A stretch of 64,000 nucleotides of DNA from Sphingopyxis fribergensis (GCF_000803645.1 NZ_CP009122.1:4564501-4628500), one strand, 5' to 3'. Positions 42,097 through 51,592 are shown, counted from the stretch's first letter. Notes: generated by a model from the letters alone, not told the origin. Numbers and translations are program-made.

Positions 42097-44058
42097 TCAC
42101 GGTTCAACCACATTGAAGCGCGGATCGGCGGGCGGGTGCAGCGCGAACCACGACAGGAACGCCATGCGGTCGCCGTCGATCTTGATCGCGCCCGACTGGA
42201 TCAGCGCGGGGAATTGCGCCTGTCCCAGCATCACATCGTCGAGCGTTGCCCGATTCATGGTGATCGTTGCGGTCGGCGCGGGGTCGGTCACGCCGTAACG
42301 CGGCACTTCGACTCCGCCGCCGACGACGATCGCGACCGTCTCCTTGCTGTCGGGCAGCACGAACTGGAATGCCCCCTTTGCCGCGCTCCCTTTCGCCGCA
42401 TCGAAGCGCGCCGCGAGCGCGTCGAAAAATACCGCGGTCGGGATCGCGCTGATGAACGACCGGCTCTGCCCATTGCCCGACAGGCTTTCGACTGCGGTGC
42501 CGCGCAGGCTCGCCGCAGCGGCGAGATAATAATTCCGCCATGCGCCGGACTCGGCCTGATAGCCCATCTGGTCATAGGCCGAGGCGAGCGCCATGCGGGC
42601 GTCCTTGTTGGTCGGTTCGGCAAAGACCAGCTTGTTCAAAAGCTCGGCCGCCCAGCGATACTCGCCCGCCGCGACCGCGGCCTTGCCCGCCGCGAGCAGC
42701 TTGTCGGCGCCGCCCGCGAGCGCGACATATTTGGGCGCCGATTGCTCGGGCGGCAGCGGGTTGAAATTGGCGGGGTTGCCATCCCACCAGCCGAAATAGC
42801 GTTGATAGGTCGCCTTCATGTCGTGGTTCAGCGTGCCATAATAGCCGCGCGTCGAAAAATCCCTGCCCTGCACCGGCGCTTCGGCGGTCTGGTCGGCAAG
42901 CTCGTGCAGCGTCGCACCGCGATTGGCGAGGAACAAGGTGCGATCGTGAACATAGCGATAGGCATCGCGCTGGTTCGCCAGCAGCGCCGACACCTCGCCC
43001 GCGCCCCATGTCGGCCAGTGATGCGACGCCAGCGCGACCTCGGCCGTGCCGCCCCATTTCAGCAGCATCGCGTCGATCACCTTCGACCAGCGCAGCGCAT
43101 CGCGCACCTGCGCGCCGCGCAGCGTCAATATATTGTGCAGATTGTGCGTGACCACCTCGGTCGTGTGCAGCGCCTTATAAGCGGGGATATAGAAAACGAA
43201 CTCCGACGGCGCCTCGGTGCCGCCTGCGTCGAGGAAGTCGAAGGCGAGCCCATCGATCGTCAGCGTGCCGCCTTTTTCGCCGACACTCTCGGTCGGCTCC
43301 ATATAGCCGATCGTGCCCGACGACAGCTTTGGCCCCAGCCCGGTGTCGACCTGCCCCGTCGGGCCGGGGGTCAGGATAGACCCGAACATATAGAGCGCGC
43401 GCCGTCCCATCGCCGTCCCGGCGAGGACATTCTCCGAGGTCGCTTCCTCCGAAAAACCGTGCGGTGCGATGATGCGGATCTTCTGCGCCTTGACCTGTTC
43501 GGGGGTGACGATGCCGCCGACGCCGCCGAAATGGTCGCTGTGGCTGTGGCTGAAGATCACCGCCTTGATCGGTCGCTTGCCCGACTTGGCTTCGACCGTG
43601 TCGGCGAATAATTTCCAACCCGCCGCCGCCGTCTCTTCGGACAGCAAAGGATCGACGACGATCCACCCCGTCTTGCCGCGGATGATCGTCATCACCGACA
43701 GATCATAGCCGCGCAGCTGCCAGATCTTGTCCGGCACAACCTCGAACAATCCGTGCACCGCGTTCAGCCGCGCCTGCCGCCACAGCGACGGATTGACCGT
43801 ATCGGGGGCCTCGGCCTGGCTCAGAAAGGCATAGGGACGCCGGTCCCACACAATCTTGCCATCGGCGGTCTGGATCACCCCGCCCGGAATCTCGGCGAGC
43901 TTGCCGCGCATCGCATTGGCCTCGTCGCGCGGGTCGTTCAGCGGCAGGCGCCCCGCGATCTCGGCCTGCGCGGTGCGCGTCGCCTCGCTGGCTGGGTCCT
44001 GTGCGATGGCGGCGAAGGGCAGGCTGCCGGCAAGCAGCAGGGCGGTCAGTCGGCGCAT
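42097..44058 (-). CDS. SdsA1-like alkyl sulfatase (metallo-beta-lactamase fold)
   Basis: 653 residues with signal peptide (1-19, MRRLTALLLAGSLPFAAIA). The metallo-beta-lactamase domain has AVIFSHSHSDHFGGV and further metal ligands around TSENVLAG and HTTEVVTHNLHNI. A dimerisation domain (about 390-520) and a C-terminal SCP2-like domain (about 530-653) follow, as in SdsA1. The enzyme hydrolyses alkyl sulfate esters such as SDS in the periplasm or outside, releasing alcohol and sulfate. It stands alone and is followed by the bPH2 genes. High confidence in family; the true substrate could be another sulfate ester. Confidence 0.92.
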   Translation of the reverse strand: MRRLTALLLAGSLPFAAIAQDPASEATRTAQAEIAGRLPLNDPRDEANAMRGKLAEIPGGVIQTADGKIVWDRRPYAFLSQAEAPDTVNPSLWRQARLNAVHGLFEVVPDKIWQLRGYDLSVMTIIRGKTGWIVVDPLLSEETAAAGWKLFADTVEAKSGKRPIKAVIFSHSHSDHFGGVGGIVTPEQVKAQKIRIIAPHGFSEEATSENVLAGTAMGRRALYMFGSILTPGPTGQVDTGLGPKLSSGTIGYMEPTESVGEKGGTLTIDGLAFDFLDAGGTEAPSEFVFYIPAYKALHTTEVVTHNLHNILTLRGAQVRDALRWSKVIDAMLLKWGGTAEVALASHHWPTWGAGEVSALLANQRDAYRYVHDRTLFLANRGATLHELADQTAEAPVQGRDFSTRGYYGTLNHDMKATYQRYFGWWDGNPANFNPLPPEQSAPKYVALAGGADKLLAAGKAAVAAGEYRWAAELLNKLVFAEPTNKDARMALASAYDQMGYQAESGAWRNYYLAAAASLRGTAVESLSGNGQSRSFISAIPTAVFFDALAARFDAAKGSAAKGAFQFVLPDSKETVAIVVGGGVEVPRYGVTDPAPTATITMNRATLDDVMLGQAQFPALIQSGAIKIDGDRMAFLSWFALHPPADPRFNVVEP

Positions 44059-44123
44059 ATCATCTCTCCCCCATATTTCGGGGCAGCTTGCGCCGCGGCC
44101 CGGTGCTTGGCAAGCATCGGCGT

Positions 44124-44609
44124 ATGATCGACGCGCCGCACCTGCTCATCGCCTGGCACAGCCGCACTGGCGGCAGCGAAGCGCTCGCACGCGCCGCGGC
44201 CGAGGGGGCCGCGAGCGCGAAGCTCGTCGCCGCGGACGAAGTCACGCCCGAAGGACTGCAAGCTGCGGGTGGCTATCTCTTCGTCGGTCCCGAAAATCTC
44301 GCCGCGCTGTCGGGCGCGATGAAGGAAATGTTCGACCGCTGTTATTATCCGTGCCTCGGCCGGCTCGAAGGCCGCCCTTATGCGACGATCATCTGCGCGG
44401 GATCCGACGGCGAAAACGCCCAGCGCCAGCTCGACCGCATCGCTACCGGCTGGCGGCTGAAGCGCGTGGCCGATCCGGTGATCGTGAACACCGCCGCGCA
44501 GACGCCCGAAGCGATCCTTGCGCCCAAGACGATCGCCCCCGACCGCCTCGCTGAAGCCCGCGACCTCGGCGCCGCGCTGGCGGAGGGTTTGGCGGCGGGG
44601 ATTTTCTGA
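44124..44609 (+). CDS. Flavodoxin-like / NAD(P)H-dependent oxidoreductase family protein
   Basis: 161 residues from the ATG at 44124 (MIDAPHLLIAWHSRTGG); the open frame begins earlier. The N-terminal HSRTGGSEALARAAAEGA phosphate-binding loop, the GGYLFVGPENLAALSGAMKEMFDR segment and YATIICAGSDGENA fit the flavodoxin fold. It probably binds FMN and passes electrons, but no partner is adjacent. Divergent from the alkyl sulfatase. Confidence 0.78.
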   Translation: MIDAPHLLIAWHSRTGGSEALARAAAEGAASAKLVAADEVTPEGLQAAGGYLFVGPENLAALSGAMKEMFDRCYYPCLGRLEGRPYATIICAGSDGENAQRQLDRIATGWRLKRVADPVIVNTAAQTPEAILAPKTIAPDRLAEARDLGAALAEGLAAGIF

Positions 44610-44715
44610 CAATGCCAACGTTCATCCGAGCTGTATTATTGAGATAATACGGCAAGGATGGTCGGAAGGTCAAGGCCGCGCGTCGGCGCTGGGGCGGGGA
44701 GCTGGCTTCCCCATT

Positions 44716-44798
44716 TTCGTCATCCGCGCGAAAGCGGGGACCGAGCGCGTCCGTCGGCTGGCCTAGCCCTGGGTTCCCGCTTTCGCGGGAATGACGAA
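44716..44798. repeat. Long inverted repeat of the sphingomonad 'CGTCATTCCCGCGAAAG' kind
   Basis: Left arm at 44716-44740 and right arm at 44774-44798 are near-complementary (TTCGTCAT...GCGAAAGCGGG against CCCGCTTTCGC...ATGACGAA). Such arms recur between genes in many sphingomonad genomes (from memory). It lies between the flavodoxin-like and glpX genes, which converge here, so it may also act as a bidirectional terminator. Confidence 0.75.
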
Positions 44799-44831
44799 GT
44801 AAGCGGAGCGTCCGGTGCAGGTCGAACCCCG

Positions 44832-45803
44832 TCAATGCGACCGATGCTCGCCCTTCACCCAGCGCACCGTGCCCGACGAAGCGCGCATCACCACGGTTTC
44901 GGTCGTCATCACGCCGTCGCGGCGGCGCTTGACGCCGCGCAGCAGCGATCCGTCGGTGACGCCCGTCGCGGCGAAGATGACGTCGCCGCTGGCCAGGTCT
45001 TCGAGGTCATAGACCCGGTCGAGATCGTCGATGCCCCATTTCTTCGCGCGCTTCCGCTCGTCGTCGTTGCGGAACAGCAGGCGGCCCTTGAACTGGCCGC
45101 CGACGCAGCGCAGCGCGGCGGCGGCGAGCACACCTTCGGGGGCGCCGCCCGAACCCATATAGATGTCGATGTTGGTCTCGGGGTTGGTCGTCGCGATCAC
45201 GCCCGCGACGTCGCCGTCGGGGATCAGCGCAACGCCGCAGCCGATCGCGCGCAGTTCGGCGATGATCGCCTCGTGGCGCGGGCGGTCGAGTACGCAGACG
45301 ATGATCTGTTCGGGCGGGCAGCCCTTTTCGCGCGCGACGGCTTCGACATTTTCGCGCACGCTATTGTCGAAATTGACCACGCCGGGTGAATAGCCGGGGC
45401 CGACCGCGAGCTTGTCCATATAGACGTCGGGGGCGTTGAGCAGGCAGCCCTCTTCGGCGATCGCCAGCACCGCGAGCGCGTTGGGTCCGGCCTTGGCGGT
45501 GATTGTCGTGCCTTCCAGCGGGTCGACCGCGATGTCGATCTTCGGGCCCTTGCCCGGCGCATTGCCGACCTTTTCGCCGATATACAGCATCGGTGCCTCG
45601 TCGCGTTCGCCTTCGCCGATGACGATCGTGCCGTCCATATAGAGCGTGTTGAACGCGGTGCGCATCGCCTCGACCGCGGCGGCGTCGGCGGCTTTCTCGT
45701 CACCGCGGCCGATCAGCTTCGCGGCGGCGATCGCCGCAGCTTCGGTGACGCGCACCATTTCGAGCACGAGCACCCGGTCGAGGTTGCTGCCGGTATCCGT
45801 CAT
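44832..45803 (-). CDS. glpX: Class II fructose-1,6-bisphosphatase GlpX
   Basis: 323 residues from the ATG at 45803 (MTDTGSNLDRVLVLEMVRVTEAAA); a GTG at 45812 is in frame but less likely. Lithium-sensitive phosphatase-fold motifs are VIGEGERDEAPMLYIGE, DIAVDPLEGTT and IDIYMGSGGAPEGVLAAAAL. Converts fructose-1,6-bisphosphate to fructose-6-phosphate in gluconeogenesis. Encoded 531 bp downstream of hom on the same strand, an arrangement seen in other sphingomonads. Confidence 0.96.
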   Translation of the reverse strand: MTDTGSNLDRVLVLEMVRVTEAAAIAAAKLIGRGDEKAADAAAVEAMRTAFNTLYMDGTIVIGEGERDEAPMLYIGEKVGNAPGKGPKIDIAVDPLEGTTITAKAGPNALAVLAIAEEGCLLNAPDVYMDKLAVGPGYSPGVVNFDNSVRENVEAVAREKGCPPEQIIVCVLDRPRHEAIIAELRAIGCGVALIPDGDVAGVIATTNPETNIDIYMGSGGAPEGVLAAAALRCVGGQFKGRLLFRNDDERKRAKKWGIDDLDRVYDLEDLASGDVIFAATGVTDGSLLRGVKRRRDGVMTTETVVMRASSGTVRWVKGEHRSH

Positions 45804-45857
45804 CTTTCGCACTCTCCGTCTTTACTTGTCCCGCCCCGTCGGCATGGTGGGCGCCAT

Positions 45858-46337
45858 ATGGTTGCCCGCGCCACTTGTCGAGAACGCTTCGCCCGATTCG
45901 GTGCGGCTTTCGCCATGAGCTGTGTCATCGCGATGACGGGCGCCGGGGCCGTCATGGCGCAGACGCAGGGCCCGCCCGCACCGCCGCCACCGCGCGATGC
46001 CGAAAGCGCCGCCGCCAGGGCAAAGGAAATGGTCGACCCGATCAAGCGCTGCCGACCCGCCGATGACGGCTCGATCAATGTTTGCGGTTCCGACACCGAT
46101 CTGCACCGCCTGTCGCCCGAACTGCGCGCGATCGCGGGTATCGGCAAATCGACCGACGACGGCCTGCCGCGCGCCGCGGCGCAGGCGATGACGCTCGACA
46201 AACTGCCCTATAATTGGATATCTCTCGGCGGCCGGTACAAACGCGGCCCCGAATATAATGCGCAGTTCGAAGCGATGAAACGCGCGACCGACCCCGAAAC
46301 GGGCACCCCGGCGCCACCGGAGGAAGAAGAACCCTAA
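45858..46337 (+). CDS. Hypothetical exported protein
   Basis: 159 residues with an N-terminal signal-like segment (FGAAFAMSCVIAMTGAGAVMAQ, about 14-35) and a mature part starting with Pro-rich PPAPPPPRDAE. Two cysteines (KRCRPADDGSINVC) are spaced for a disulfide. The C-terminus is acidic (APPEEEEP). No family recognised; similar short proteins occur next to hom in sphingomonads. Its stop overlaps the hom stop tail-to-tail by 4 bp. Confidence 0.65.
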   Translation: MVARATCRERFARFGAAFAMSCVIAMTGAGAVMAQTQGPPAPPPPRDAESAAARAKEMVDPIKRCRPADDGSINVCGSDTDLHRLSPELRAIAGIGKSTDDGLPRAAAQAMTLDKLPYNWISLGGRYKRGPEYNAQFEAMKRATDPETGTPAPPEEEEP

Positions 46338-47665
46338 AGCGCGAGGATCGGCATGTGCATCGGCGTGCCGACGACATGATCCGACGCGGCGAGGATGTCG
46401 AGCGCGGCGTGGATCGTGCTGGCGGGGCCTTCGTGGGTGACGAGCACGATCACGACGCCGCTTTCGTCGTCGCTGCCGCGCTGGATCAGGCTTTCGATCG
46501 ACACCCCGGCATCGCGCATCGCCGCCGCTATCTCGGCAAGCACGCCGATCCGGTCCTCGACGATCAGCCGGACATAATGTTTGCCGATCCGCGCCCCCGC
46601 GTCGGCGATGGGTGCCGCATCGAGCGAATCGACCGGCATCGCAAAGGCCGGGCCATATTCGTCGCGCGCGATGTCGATGATGTCGGCGACGATCGCCGAC
46701 GCCGTCGGCCCCGCGCCCGCGCCCGCGCCTTCGAAAAAGAGGCGGCCGACGAAATTGCCCTCGGCAACCACGGCGTTGAGCGCGCCGGGAACATAAGCGA
46801 GCGGATGGTCGGCGGGGACAAGGCACGGCTGGACATGCTGGTAGAGCGCGCCCCCGTTTTTGGCGCTATCGCGCTCGGCCATCCCAATCAGGCGGACGCG
46901 GTGACCGAGTGCTTCGGCCTCGCGAATATCGGCGGCGATCAGCCCGCGGATCCCGTCGGCGGTCACCGCGCCGATGTCGAGCCGCGTCCCGAAACAGAGC
47001 GCGGCGAGGATCGACAATTTATGCGCGGCGTCGATGCCGTCGACATCGAAGGTCGGGTCGGCCTCGGCATAACCCTCGGCCTGTGCGGCGCTCAGCGCAT
47101 CGGCGAAGCTCGCGCCGTTGCGCTCCATCTGCGTCAGGATATAATTGCAGGTGCCATTGAGGATGCCATAGACGCGCGCGATCTCGTTCGCCGAGGCGCC
47201 TTCGCGGATCGCCTTGATGACGGGAATGCCGCCCGCGACCGCGGCCTCATATTTCAGCGGCGTGTCCTTTTCCTCGGCCAGCCGCGCGAGGTCGAGCCCG
47301 TGATGCGCGATCATCGCCTTGTTCGCGGTGACCAGCGCCTTGCCAGCGCCGAGCGCGTGGCGCGCCAGCGTCAGCGCCGGGCCGTCGGCGCCGCCGATCA
47401 TCTCGACGACGACGTCGACATCTGCAGCCGCGACGAGCGCGTCCATATCGTCTTCCCAGCGATAGGGCGACAGGTCGACGCCGCGGTCCTTGTGGCGGTC
47501 GCGCGCCGACACGGCGACGATCTCGATCGCGCGGCCTGCGCGGCGCGCGATCAGCTCGCGGTTGACCTCGAGCAGCCGCACGACCCCGCCGCCGACGACG
47601 CCAATCCCTGCGAGCGCGACGCGCAGCGGCGGGCGGGGGGCGGTCGGGGCGGAATAAGGCGACAT
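46334..47665 (-). CDS. hom: Homoserine dehydrogenase
   Basis: 443 residues. NAD(P)-binding motif VALAGIGVVGGGVV near the N-terminus, catalytic region KYEAAVAGGIPVIKAIREG with NGTCNYILTQM, and AEGYAEADPTFDVDGIDAAHKL. The C-terminal ACT domain (about 355-430, HYVRLIVEDRIGVLAEIAAAM) should bind threonine for feedback control. Reduces aspartate semialdehyde to homoserine for Thr, Ile and Met synthesis. Full length for the ACT-containing form. Confidence 0.97.
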   Translation of the reverse strand: MSPYSAPTAPRPPLRVALAGIGVVGGGVVRLLEVNRELIARRAGRAIEIVAVSARDRHKDRGVDLSPYRWEDDMDALVAAADVDVVVEMIGGADGPALTLARHALGAGKALVTANKAMIAHHGLDLARLAEEKDTPLKYEAAVAGGIPVIKAIREGASANEIARVYGILNGTCNYILTQMERNGASFADALSAAQAEGYAEADPTFDVDGIDAAHKLSILAALCFGTRLDIGAVTADGIRGLIAADIREAEALGHRVRLIGMAERDSAKNGGALYQHVQPCLVPADHPLAYVPGALNAVVAEGNFVGRLFFEGAGAGAGPTASAIVADIIDIARDEYGPAFAMPVDSLDAAPIADAGARIGKHYVRLIVEDRIGVLAEIAAAMRDAGVSIESLIQRGSDDESGVVIVLVTHEGPASTIHAALDILAASDHVVGTPMHMPILAL

Positions 47666-47773
47666 GCGAGGACTCCGATAAGACGCGGAGCTTCGCCCCG
47701 CCGTTGCGAGCGCCCTATCGGCTTTTGGGACGGAAACAAGCCCGGCGCGCCTTAGACGCGCCGAAGCAAATCT

Positions 47774-48673
47774 TTACCCGACCGGCGGCTTGCGCGTGCG
47801 CGTGCATTCGCCGAGCGCGCCCAATATGACGCCATAGTCCGACGCCGCCTTACGGCGATCCTCGGGCGCGGTGCCGGCGAGCTTGTTCAGCGGCAGCTGG
47901 CGCGGCAGCCCGCATGCGAGCCGGTACCAGGCGAGCGTATTGCGCGCGGGCACCGCCGCCGAGCCATCGACGATCTCGCCGAACGCCGCGGCCCAGCGCC
48001 GCGAGCCATCGGCGGCGGTCAAAATCGTCAGCGACACTGGCTCGCCCGTACTCGTGTTGAGAAAGACCTGCGTCTCGCCCTCGCCGGGCAAGGTGCCGGG
48101 AACATGGAATCCATTCGCGATGCCGGTGATCGCGGGCGCCGCGCCGGGCTTGACGAGCTCGGTCAGCACTGCGCGCAACTGCGCCTCTGTCGCCGGATCC
48201 CACGGCAGCTGGGCGTCGGGGGCGATCAGCTGGACGCTGCCGGTGTTGCTGCTCCCCGCCGCGGTCCCGGCGACGGGGCGGGCGAAGACTAGGACCGGCT
48301 GCTTTTTCTTCAGCTTCGGCGGCTTGCCCTTCGCGTCGAGCGGCAGATCGACGAGATAGGAGATTCGCGCTGCCAGCGGCCCCGATCCGCGAATCAGGCT
48401 GACAACGTCGGACTCGACATAGAATCGGGCGTGACCCGCCGCGACTCCGGGGGCCTGCTCCGGTTTGAGCACTGCGGCCTTATATATGCGCGCATGGAGC
48501 GCGATTGGCGCCGCGCTCGCCAGATCGGCGATGTCGGCATAGCTGTACGGGCTGGGGGTGGGCGCCGCTACGGGCGCCTGCATCGCGGAAACACTTGGGA
48601 TTCCAAGACTCAAGGTCAAAATGCCGGCGATGGCCGCCGGGTGGGGGAGGCGCATGATCATTCGTCTTTCCAT
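47774..48673 (-). CDS. Hypothetical exported protein
   Basis: 299 residues with a likely signal peptide (MRLPHPAAIAGILTLSLGIPSVSA; possible starts at 48673, 48661 or 48655). The mature part has SYADIADLASAAPIALHARI, a basic KGKPPKLKKKQPVLVFARPV segment and a C-terminal YRLACGLPRQLPLN. No recognised domain. It seems to be a conserved sphingomonad periplasmic protein; role unknown. Confidence 0.7.
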   Translation of the reverse strand: MERRMIMRLPHPAAIAGILTLSLGIPSVSAMQAPVAAPTPSPYSYADIADLASAAPIALHARIYKAAVLKPEQAPGVAAGHARFYVESDVVSLIRGSGPLAARISYLVDLPLDAKGKPPKLKKKQPVLVFARPVAGTAAGSSNTGSVQLIAPDAQLPWDPATEAQLRAVLTELVKPGAAPAITGIANGFHVPGTLPGEGETQVFLNTSTGEPVSLTILTAADGSRRWAAAFGEIVDGSAAVPARNTLAWYRLACGLPRQLPLNKLAGTAPEDRRKAASDYGVILGALGECTRTRKPPVG

Positions 48674-48925
48674 CGTTTATGACACCGTTATCGGCAAACA
48701 AAACCCCATCATGGGACAAGGCACATTAACCGCTGATAAAGGGTTTGCGAATGTGCCGCCACCGCGATAGGACGGGCCGCGAAGCGTCCGGCAAAAACAT
48801 AATAAGCCGAACGTAGCGCCGTCGGGTCTCGCACAACGCATCGGAAATCATCCGGGCATTTGGCAACCGAACCCGTCGGCAGGGAATTGGTGTCAGGATG
48901 ATCTAGCAAGGAGCGTCGTCCCTGA

Positions 48926-49582
48926 ATGGCTTATGGTGATAATGTCGACCCTAAAAATAGGGTAGTGGCGATTGTCTTGGTTGGTCTGCTTACAGCGGTT
49001 CTGGGCTATGGCCTGGTTAACGGCTTGAATATCAGTATCGTCAAGAAACTCGCCGAAAAATTGGATGTGGTGGACGTTGAAGAGCCGCCGCCGCCGGAGG
49101 AACCCCCGCCGCCGCCGCCGCCAGACAACAAGCTGCCGCCGCCGCCGCCGGTTGTGACGCCGCCGTCGCCGATTCCGCCGCCGGTAACGACGAACACGAT
49201 TCAGTCGGTGCCGAAGGCTCCGCCGACGCCGCCCCCGCCCGTCTACACGCCGCCGGCACCGCCCGCGCCGCCGCCGACGCCCGATCTGAGCGCCGCCGGT
49301 ACGCCGCGTGGCAACCCGGGCCGCTGGGCGACGAACGACGACTATCCGGCACGTGCGATGCGCGAAGAGCGTGAAGGCACCACCGGCTTCCGCGTCACCT
49401 ATGGTGCCGATGGTCGCATCACGTCGTGCGACGTGACCTCGTCGAGCGGCCATGCCGATCTCGATGCCGAAACCTGCAAGCTTATCCAGCGCCGTGGCCG
49501 GTTCAATCCGGGCAAGGATCGCGCGGGTAACCCCACGGGCGGCTCGTACAGCAATCGTATCCGTTGGCAGATCCCGCGCTGA
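48926..49582 (+). CDS. tonB: TonB energy transducer (main Ton system)
   Basis: 218 residues: short N-terminus, one membrane span (VVAIVLVGLLTAVLGYGLV), a long Pro-rich linker (EEPPPPPPP and similar blocks, about 52-130), and a C-terminal TonB domain with YPARAMREEREGTTGFRVTYG and a closing NRIRWQIPR. First gene of a tonB-exbB-exbD-exbD operon. It probably powers most TonB receptors, including those at 9974-12580 and 16726-19623, while the heme locus has its own TonB. Confidence 0.93.
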   Translation: MAYGDNVDPKNRVVAIVLVGLLTAVLGYGLVNGLNISIVKKLAEKLDVVDVEEPPPPEEPPPPPPPDNKLPPPPPVVTPPSPIPPPVTTNTIQSVPKAPPTPPPPVYTPPAPPAPPPTPDLSAAGTPRGNPGRWATNDDYPARAMREEREGTTGFRVTYGADGRITSCDVTSSSGHADLDAETCKLIQRRGRFNPGKDRAGNPTGGSYSNRIRWQIPR

Positions 49583-49640
49583 TCGCGCGGCCGGATCTGT
49601 GTTTCGAACTTATCGAATATTTTGAGAGGGATTTTCCAGT

Positions 49641-50453
49641 ATGTTTAATCTGATCGCAAATGCCGCCGCTGCGGCAGCACCGGCCCACGAAGCGGGGCTC
49701 AGCTTGATGCCCGCCGCGATGTGCGTGAAGGAAGAAGGTGCGAGCCCTTATGGTCTCGTCCCCGCACTGTGCGAAGGCGGCATCGTCTCGCAGGTCACCT
49801 TCCTCGTCCTGCTGATCATGTTCGTCGGTACGCTCTACATCCTGTTCACCAAGCTGTTCGAACAGAATAAGGTGATGAACCAGGGCAAGGCCGTCGACGC
49901 CAATTTCTGGCGCGCCCCGACGCTCGCCGACGGCGCGGCAAAGCTCGAAAAGAACAGCGCCTACCGCCAGGTCGTCGAAGACGGTCTGCGCGCCAACGAA
50001 GAGCATAACAAGCTGACCGACCCCGTCGAAGCGCATGACTGGATGCACGGCACGCTCGAGCGTTCGCAGAACCACATCAACTCGAAGCTGAATTCGGGCC
50101 TCGCGTTCCTCGCGACCGTCGGTTCGACCGCTCCGTTCGTCGGTCTGTTCGGTACCGTTATCGGTATTCTTCGCGCGCTGGTGAAGATCGGTGCATCGGG
50201 TCAGGCTTCGATCGACACCGTTGCCGGTCCGGTCGGTGAAGCATTGATCATGACCGCCATCGGTCTGATCGTGGCGGTTCCTGCGGTGCTCGCGTTCAAC
50301 TGGCTCCAGAGCCGCAACAAGGCGATCGCTCGCCGCCTCTCGACCTTCTCGAACGACGTGCTCGGCTCGATCATGTCGAACGGCCAGGTGAAGCCCGCGT
50401 TGATCGCTCCGGCGAAGACCGCTGCTCCGGCCGCGGCACCGAAGAAGGCCTGA
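49641..50453 (+). CDS. exbB: ExbB/TolQ-family proton channel protein
   Basis: 270 residues with three membrane spans: VSQVTFLVLLIMFVGTLYILF, then LAFLATVGSTAPFVGLFGTVIGIL and ALIMTAIGLIVAVPAVLAFNW. The TVGSTAPFVGLFGTV motif is the MotA/TolQ/ExbB signature. The N-terminus is extended and hydrophobic (NLIANAAAAAAPAHEAG). Forms the pentameric channel that energises TonB. 58 bp after tonB. Confidence 0.95.
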   Translation: MFNLIANAAAAAAPAHEAGLSLMPAAMCVKEEGASPYGLVPALCEGGIVSQVTFLVLLIMFVGTLYILFTKLFEQNKVMNQGKAVDANFWRAPTLADGAAKLEKNSAYRQVVEDGLRANEEHNKLTDPVEAHDWMHGTLERSQNHINSKLNSGLAFLATVGSTAPFVGLFGTVIGILRALVKIGASGQASIDTVAGPVGEALIMTAIGLIVAVPAVLAFNWLQSRNKAIARRLSTFSNDVLGSIMSNGQVKPALIAPAKTAAPAAAPKKA

Positions 50454-50579
50454 TCGGTCTCCTGGACCCCCGCCCTTGCCCGCGTGGCGAAGGGCGGGGT
50501 CCGTTGGACAGGGAAGACGAACTCAATGCGCGTCGTCCCGATGTCCGTGACAGAAATTTTGTGACAGGATGCTAATCCT

Positions 50580-51101
50580 ATGGCGATGAGTGTAGGCGAC
50601 AAGGGGGGCGAAGATGCCCCGATGTCCGAAATCAACACGACTCCGCTCGTGGACATCATGCTTGTGTTGCTCATCATCTTCCTCATCACGGTTCCCGTGG
50701 TGTTGGAGACGGTGAACCTGAAGCTGCCCGACGTGGCGTTTGAGGTGACGACGACGAAGCCTGAAAATGTGCTGCTGTCGATCCGTTCGGCTGATACCGA
50801 CGGCGATGGCGAGCCCAATCCCGAGAGCACGGCGTGTGAAGTTTACTGGGGCCAGACCCCGGTCGATTCGAAGCAGTTGCTGGAACGTGGACAGAATAAA
50901 CTCGAGCAGTTGCTCGAGGATATTGGCGGTCCGCAGAATATCACCGAGGAAAATTTTCCCGAAGTGCATATCCGCGGCGACGTCAACACCCCGTACCAGT
51001 GCATCGGCGGTGTGATCTACACGATGCAATATGCCGGCTTCCAGAAGATCGGGTTCATTTCGGAACCGGCTGCTGGCTCGGGCACCACGAGCCGCCTGTA
51101 A
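50580..51101 (+). CDS. exbD: ExbD/TolR-family protein (first copy)
   Basis: 173 residues. N-terminal EINTTPLVDIMLVLLIIFLITVPV contains the proton-carrying Asp in the single membrane span. The periplasmic domain is longer than usual, with an acidic insertion (IRSADTDGDGEPNPES) and two cysteines. It works with ExbB. 126 bp after exbB and 35 bp before the second exbD. Confidence 0.94.
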   Translation: MAMSVGDKGGEDAPMSEINTTPLVDIMLVLLIIFLITVPVVLETVNLKLPDVAFEVTTTKPENVLLSIRSADTDGDGEPNPESTACEVYWGQTPVDSKQLLERGQNKLEQLLEDIGGPQNITEENFPEVHIRGDVNTPYQCIGGVIYTMQYAGFQKIGFISEPAAGSGTTSRL

Positions 51102-51136
51102 GGGCGCGCTCGGTTTAGGAACGAAGGAATAATCGC

Positions 51137-51562
51137 ATGTCCATGGCAGTTGGAGATCGGGACGAAAATGAACCGATGATGGATATGAACACGACGCCGT
51201 TGATCGACGTCATGCTCGTGCTCCTCATCATGTTCATCATCACCATCCCGGTCCAGACCCACGCGGTGAAGATCGATCTGCCGGTCCCGACCGATAGCCA
51301 GAGCAATGTCGACCCCGAAAAGAACAAGGTGATGATCGATCCCGCGGGAACGATCACCTGGAACGGTTCACCGGTCGATCTCGCTCAGCTGGCGAACTAT
51401 CTGGAACAGACCAAGGCTCTGCCCGTCGAACCCGAGCTGCAGGTCCAGCCCGACCCCTATGCGCGCTATATCGTCGTCGACAATGTCATGGCGGTGATCA
51501 AGCGCAGCGGCGTCGGCAAGCTGGGCTTTGTCGGCAACGAGCAATACGCCCGCGTCTTCTGA
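51137..51562 (+). CDS. exbD: ExbD/TolR-family protein (second copy)
   Basis: 141 residues. DMNTTPLIDVMLVLLIMFIITIPVQTHAVKIDLP is the membrane span with its Asp. The C-terminal part carries RYIVVDNVMAVIKRSGVGKLGFVGNEQY, typical of TolR/ExbD. Tandem exbD genes are common in sphingomonads and may form a heterodimer inside the ExbB pentamer. The operon ends with an intrinsic terminator at 51593. Confidence 0.94.
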   Translation: MSMAVGDRDENEPMMDMNTTPLIDVMLVLLIMFIITIPVQTHAVKIDLPVPTDSQSNVDPEKNKVMIDPAGTITWNGSPVDLAQLANYLEQTKALPVEPELQVQPDPYARYIVVDNVMAVIKRSGVGKLGFVGNEQYARVF

Positions 51563-51592
51563 TCATCGATCAGGGCCGTCAGGCAAAAATAT

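Noticed and set aside
46355..47755. 466-codon plus-strand open frame opposite hom
   Set aside because: Shadow of homoserine dehydrogenase; translation has no recognisable family.
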